DNA from: Bugula neritina
Taxonomy: Eukaryota; Bryozoa; Gymnolaemata; Cheilostomatida; Bugulidae
Assembly (NCBI GenBank): GCA_964035545.1
Contig: OZ037767.1
Span: 29,369,628 to 29,433,627 of the forward strand
Direction of reading: 5' to 3'
DNA length: 64,000 nucleotides
Part shown: positions 63,089 through 64,000 of the stretch, one piece after another
How positions within the stretch are numbered: position 1 is the first letter of the stretch
Layout of the letters: each line of letters opens with the position of its first letter
Made by a program: the position numbers and the translations under genes
The notes under the pieces: model-generated
Database searches by the model: none
Told to the model about the DNA's origin: nothing
The model's input: the letters and a program-made list of their open reading frames with translations, nothing else

Positions 63089-63694
63089 GATCTATACATA
63101 GAAAGATTGAATTTAGTGAACTACTCTTACCTGCGGTATATGCAGACTCTTACCTGCGGTATGTGCAGACTCTTACCTGCGGTATGTGCAGACTCTTAGC
63201 TCCGGTGCTTCTGTGGACAGGTTTGTCACGAGGCGACTGCTCTATCAGGTAAGTCAAGTTCGGAATTTCCAGAATGCTTTCTCTCCTCAAAGGCCCCACT
63301 GGTGTGACGGCGAAGGAAGTACTTGCAGTATTCCTTGCTGCAGCACCTGCGGGAGTTGTCGCACTACTCACTGGAAACTCGTCTCCTGGTAGTTTCTGGC
63401 CTGAGGACAATGAATATGGGTAATTTTACTTAATTTAGCACACATTCAAAATCTTCAGTTTTTAGCTATTTTTCACAATTTAGCTGCTAATGTATTTGGA
63501 TTTTGCCCAAAGCTAATGAAATATTAACAAATACAACTAAATAATAAAGATTCTTTTTAATTTAATGCTTAATTTCCCATGCTTTTCCTACTTATGTAGC
63601 TAATTTGAATGATGGTTTTTATGCACACAGCAAATTAGTAGTTGGAATTATATTACAACACATTTACAGCACTGCTACTGGTCCACCGATACAT
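62598..63694 (-). CDS. small unrecognised gene, Ser/Gly-rich with acidic end
   Basis: Not recognised. Model on the minus strand: 63694-63668 (MYRWTSSSA), 63395-63177, 62771-62598, all phase 0, giving 139 residues. The middle exon holds a well-ordered-looking core, RRESILEIPNLTYLIEQSPR, followed by DKPVHRSTGAKSLHIPQ. The last exon starts NLRTWDEGQSNS, has a GVGRGKGK patch and ends acidic (DADYEDADIES...TTTEL). The first exon and the acceptor at 63396 are tentative; a second acceptor lies 5 bp upstream (exon starting at 63400) in another phase. The last acceptor is at the edge of a long (TA)n run and lacks a pyrimidine tract. The donor of the middle exon is tandemly triplicated. It is divergent from the gene at 63946. 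Confidence 0.55.
62774..62834. repeat. (TA)n microsatellite, left
   Basis: Nearly pure TA run directly adjoining the splice acceptor at 62772; mirror of the run at 63028. Confidence 0.95.
62836..62998. mobile_element. perfect 72-bp foldback element between two (TA)n runs
   Basis: Arms 62836-62907 and 62927-62998 are exact reverse complements around a 19-base loop. The outer ends are aaataggtatacgagaaac and the inner ends cgggtac. The whole unit sits between TA microsatellites inside an intron. It could be a young MITE with TA target preference or an inverted duplication; there is no coding sequence. Confidence 0.85.
63028..63085. repeat. (TA)n microsatellite, right
   Basis: Nearly pure TA run on the other side of the foldback element. 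Confidence 0.95.
63126..63197 (-). repeat. triplicated splice donor, 23-bp units
   Basis: Three tandem copies of an exon-end plus donor unit. On the minus strand each reads aagagtctgcacataccgcag followed by gt, giving donors at 63176, 63153 and 63130. Only the first (exon end 63177) keeps phase 0 with the next exon. Confidence 0.88.
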
Positions 63695-63945
63695 TTCTGT
63701 CAGCTAACTTCTTTGAGTAAGTAGCATATAGCAAAATAGTTCAATAAGTTAAAGATATTATAATAAAAGTTTTCTTCTGAAAGTAGTGCAATTGATTCAC
63801 AATTATCTTTTAAATCTATTAAAATATACAATTTTTGCTTTCTTCTATAACTTCATGGCAGCTTGAACGTCAATAATGACGTCAGCAACACCAATAAATA
63901 TTTACTCAGCACAAGCACTAGCACCAATAAAGCAAGAAACAAACA
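63695..63945. promoter_or_regulatory. bidirectional promoter with CRE and two CCAAT boxes
   Basis: Short interval between divergent starts. It contains a perfect palindromic CRE, TGACGTCA (63877-63884), and two CACCAATAAA boxes about 30 bp apart (near 63890 and 63921), all within 70 bp of the ATG at 63946. CREB/ATF and NF-Y binding are inferred from motif identity. Confidence 0.65.
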
Positions 63946-64000
63946 ATGGCGGCTGCTGTGGAAAGTTACTGGTCACTTACTACTTGTAACAACCCAGTGA
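63946..64000 (+). CDS. N-terminus of a gene running off the window
   Basis: ATG in a strong context (AACAATGG) opens MAAAVESYWSLTTCNNPV, still open at the window edge. Too short to identify. The CRE/CCAAT promoter just upstream supports a real start. There is no splice donor within the 55 visible bases. Confidence 0.5.
   Translation, partial: MAAAVESYWSLTTCNNPV

Overview
This is AT-rich nuclear DNA of an animal: intron-bearing genes with GT-AG junctions, AATAAA poly(A) signals, MITE-type DNA transposons and many micro- and minisatellites. The gene content (ARHGAP20, NUF2, CCDC174, CSDE1, CHMP2A orthologues) is metazoan. Short introns, tight spacing and the transposon flavour suggest a non-vertebrate, perhaps a sponge or other early-branching animal. 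That placement is a guess; the gene names are firm because several domains and motifs of each family are visible.

Layout. (1) 1.6-34.9 kb, + strand: an ARHGAP20-type RhoGAP with PH, Ras-associating and RhoGAP domains and a Ser-rich tail carrying two PPxY motifs. Its 5' half is full of candidate alternative first exons. One set ends in phase 0 and fits the PH-domain exon; a second set ends in phase 1 and fits the last RA exon, giving short isoforms that keep RhoGAP but lose PH and most of RA. (2) 35.5-40.5 kb, - strand: NUF2, a kinetochore NDC80-complex subunit, tail to tail with ARHGAP20. (3) 41.4-44.6 kb, + strand: CCDC174, head to head with NUF2. (4) 45.2-54.1 kb, - strand: CSDE1/UNR with 17 coding exons, tail to tail with CCDC174. 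(5) 54.1-59.9 kb: intergenic DNA with a Harbinger-like MITE and cryptically simple DNA. (6) 59.9-61.6 kb, + strand: CHMP2A (ESCRT-III), 222 residues. (7) 62.6-63.7 kb, - strand: a small unrecognised gene. (8) 63.9 kb to the edge, + strand: the first codons of another gene, divergent from (7) across a short promoter with a perfect CRE.

The genes are mostly housekeeping and do not form a pathway; they are paired head-to-head or tail-to-tail with short shared promoters and 3' ends.

The most unusual signal is a set of small tandem repeats that start exactly at exon-intron junctions and copy the splice site itself. Examples are the NUF2 exon 5 donor (5 copies, 32-bp period), the CSDE1 exon 10 acceptor (5 copies, 41 bp), the CSDE1 exon 13 acceptor (2 copies, 29 bp), the donor of the unrecognised gene (3 copies, 23 bp) and an eroded copy at the CSDE1 exon 10 donor (28 bp). 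In the cases I translated or whose phase I worked out, only the junction nearest the coding exon keeps the frame. The second strong signal is the two-tier, phase-matched first-exon array of ARHGAP20. Mobile DNA includes a 2.1-kb hAT-like element with an exact 8-bp target duplication that contains a nested MITE.
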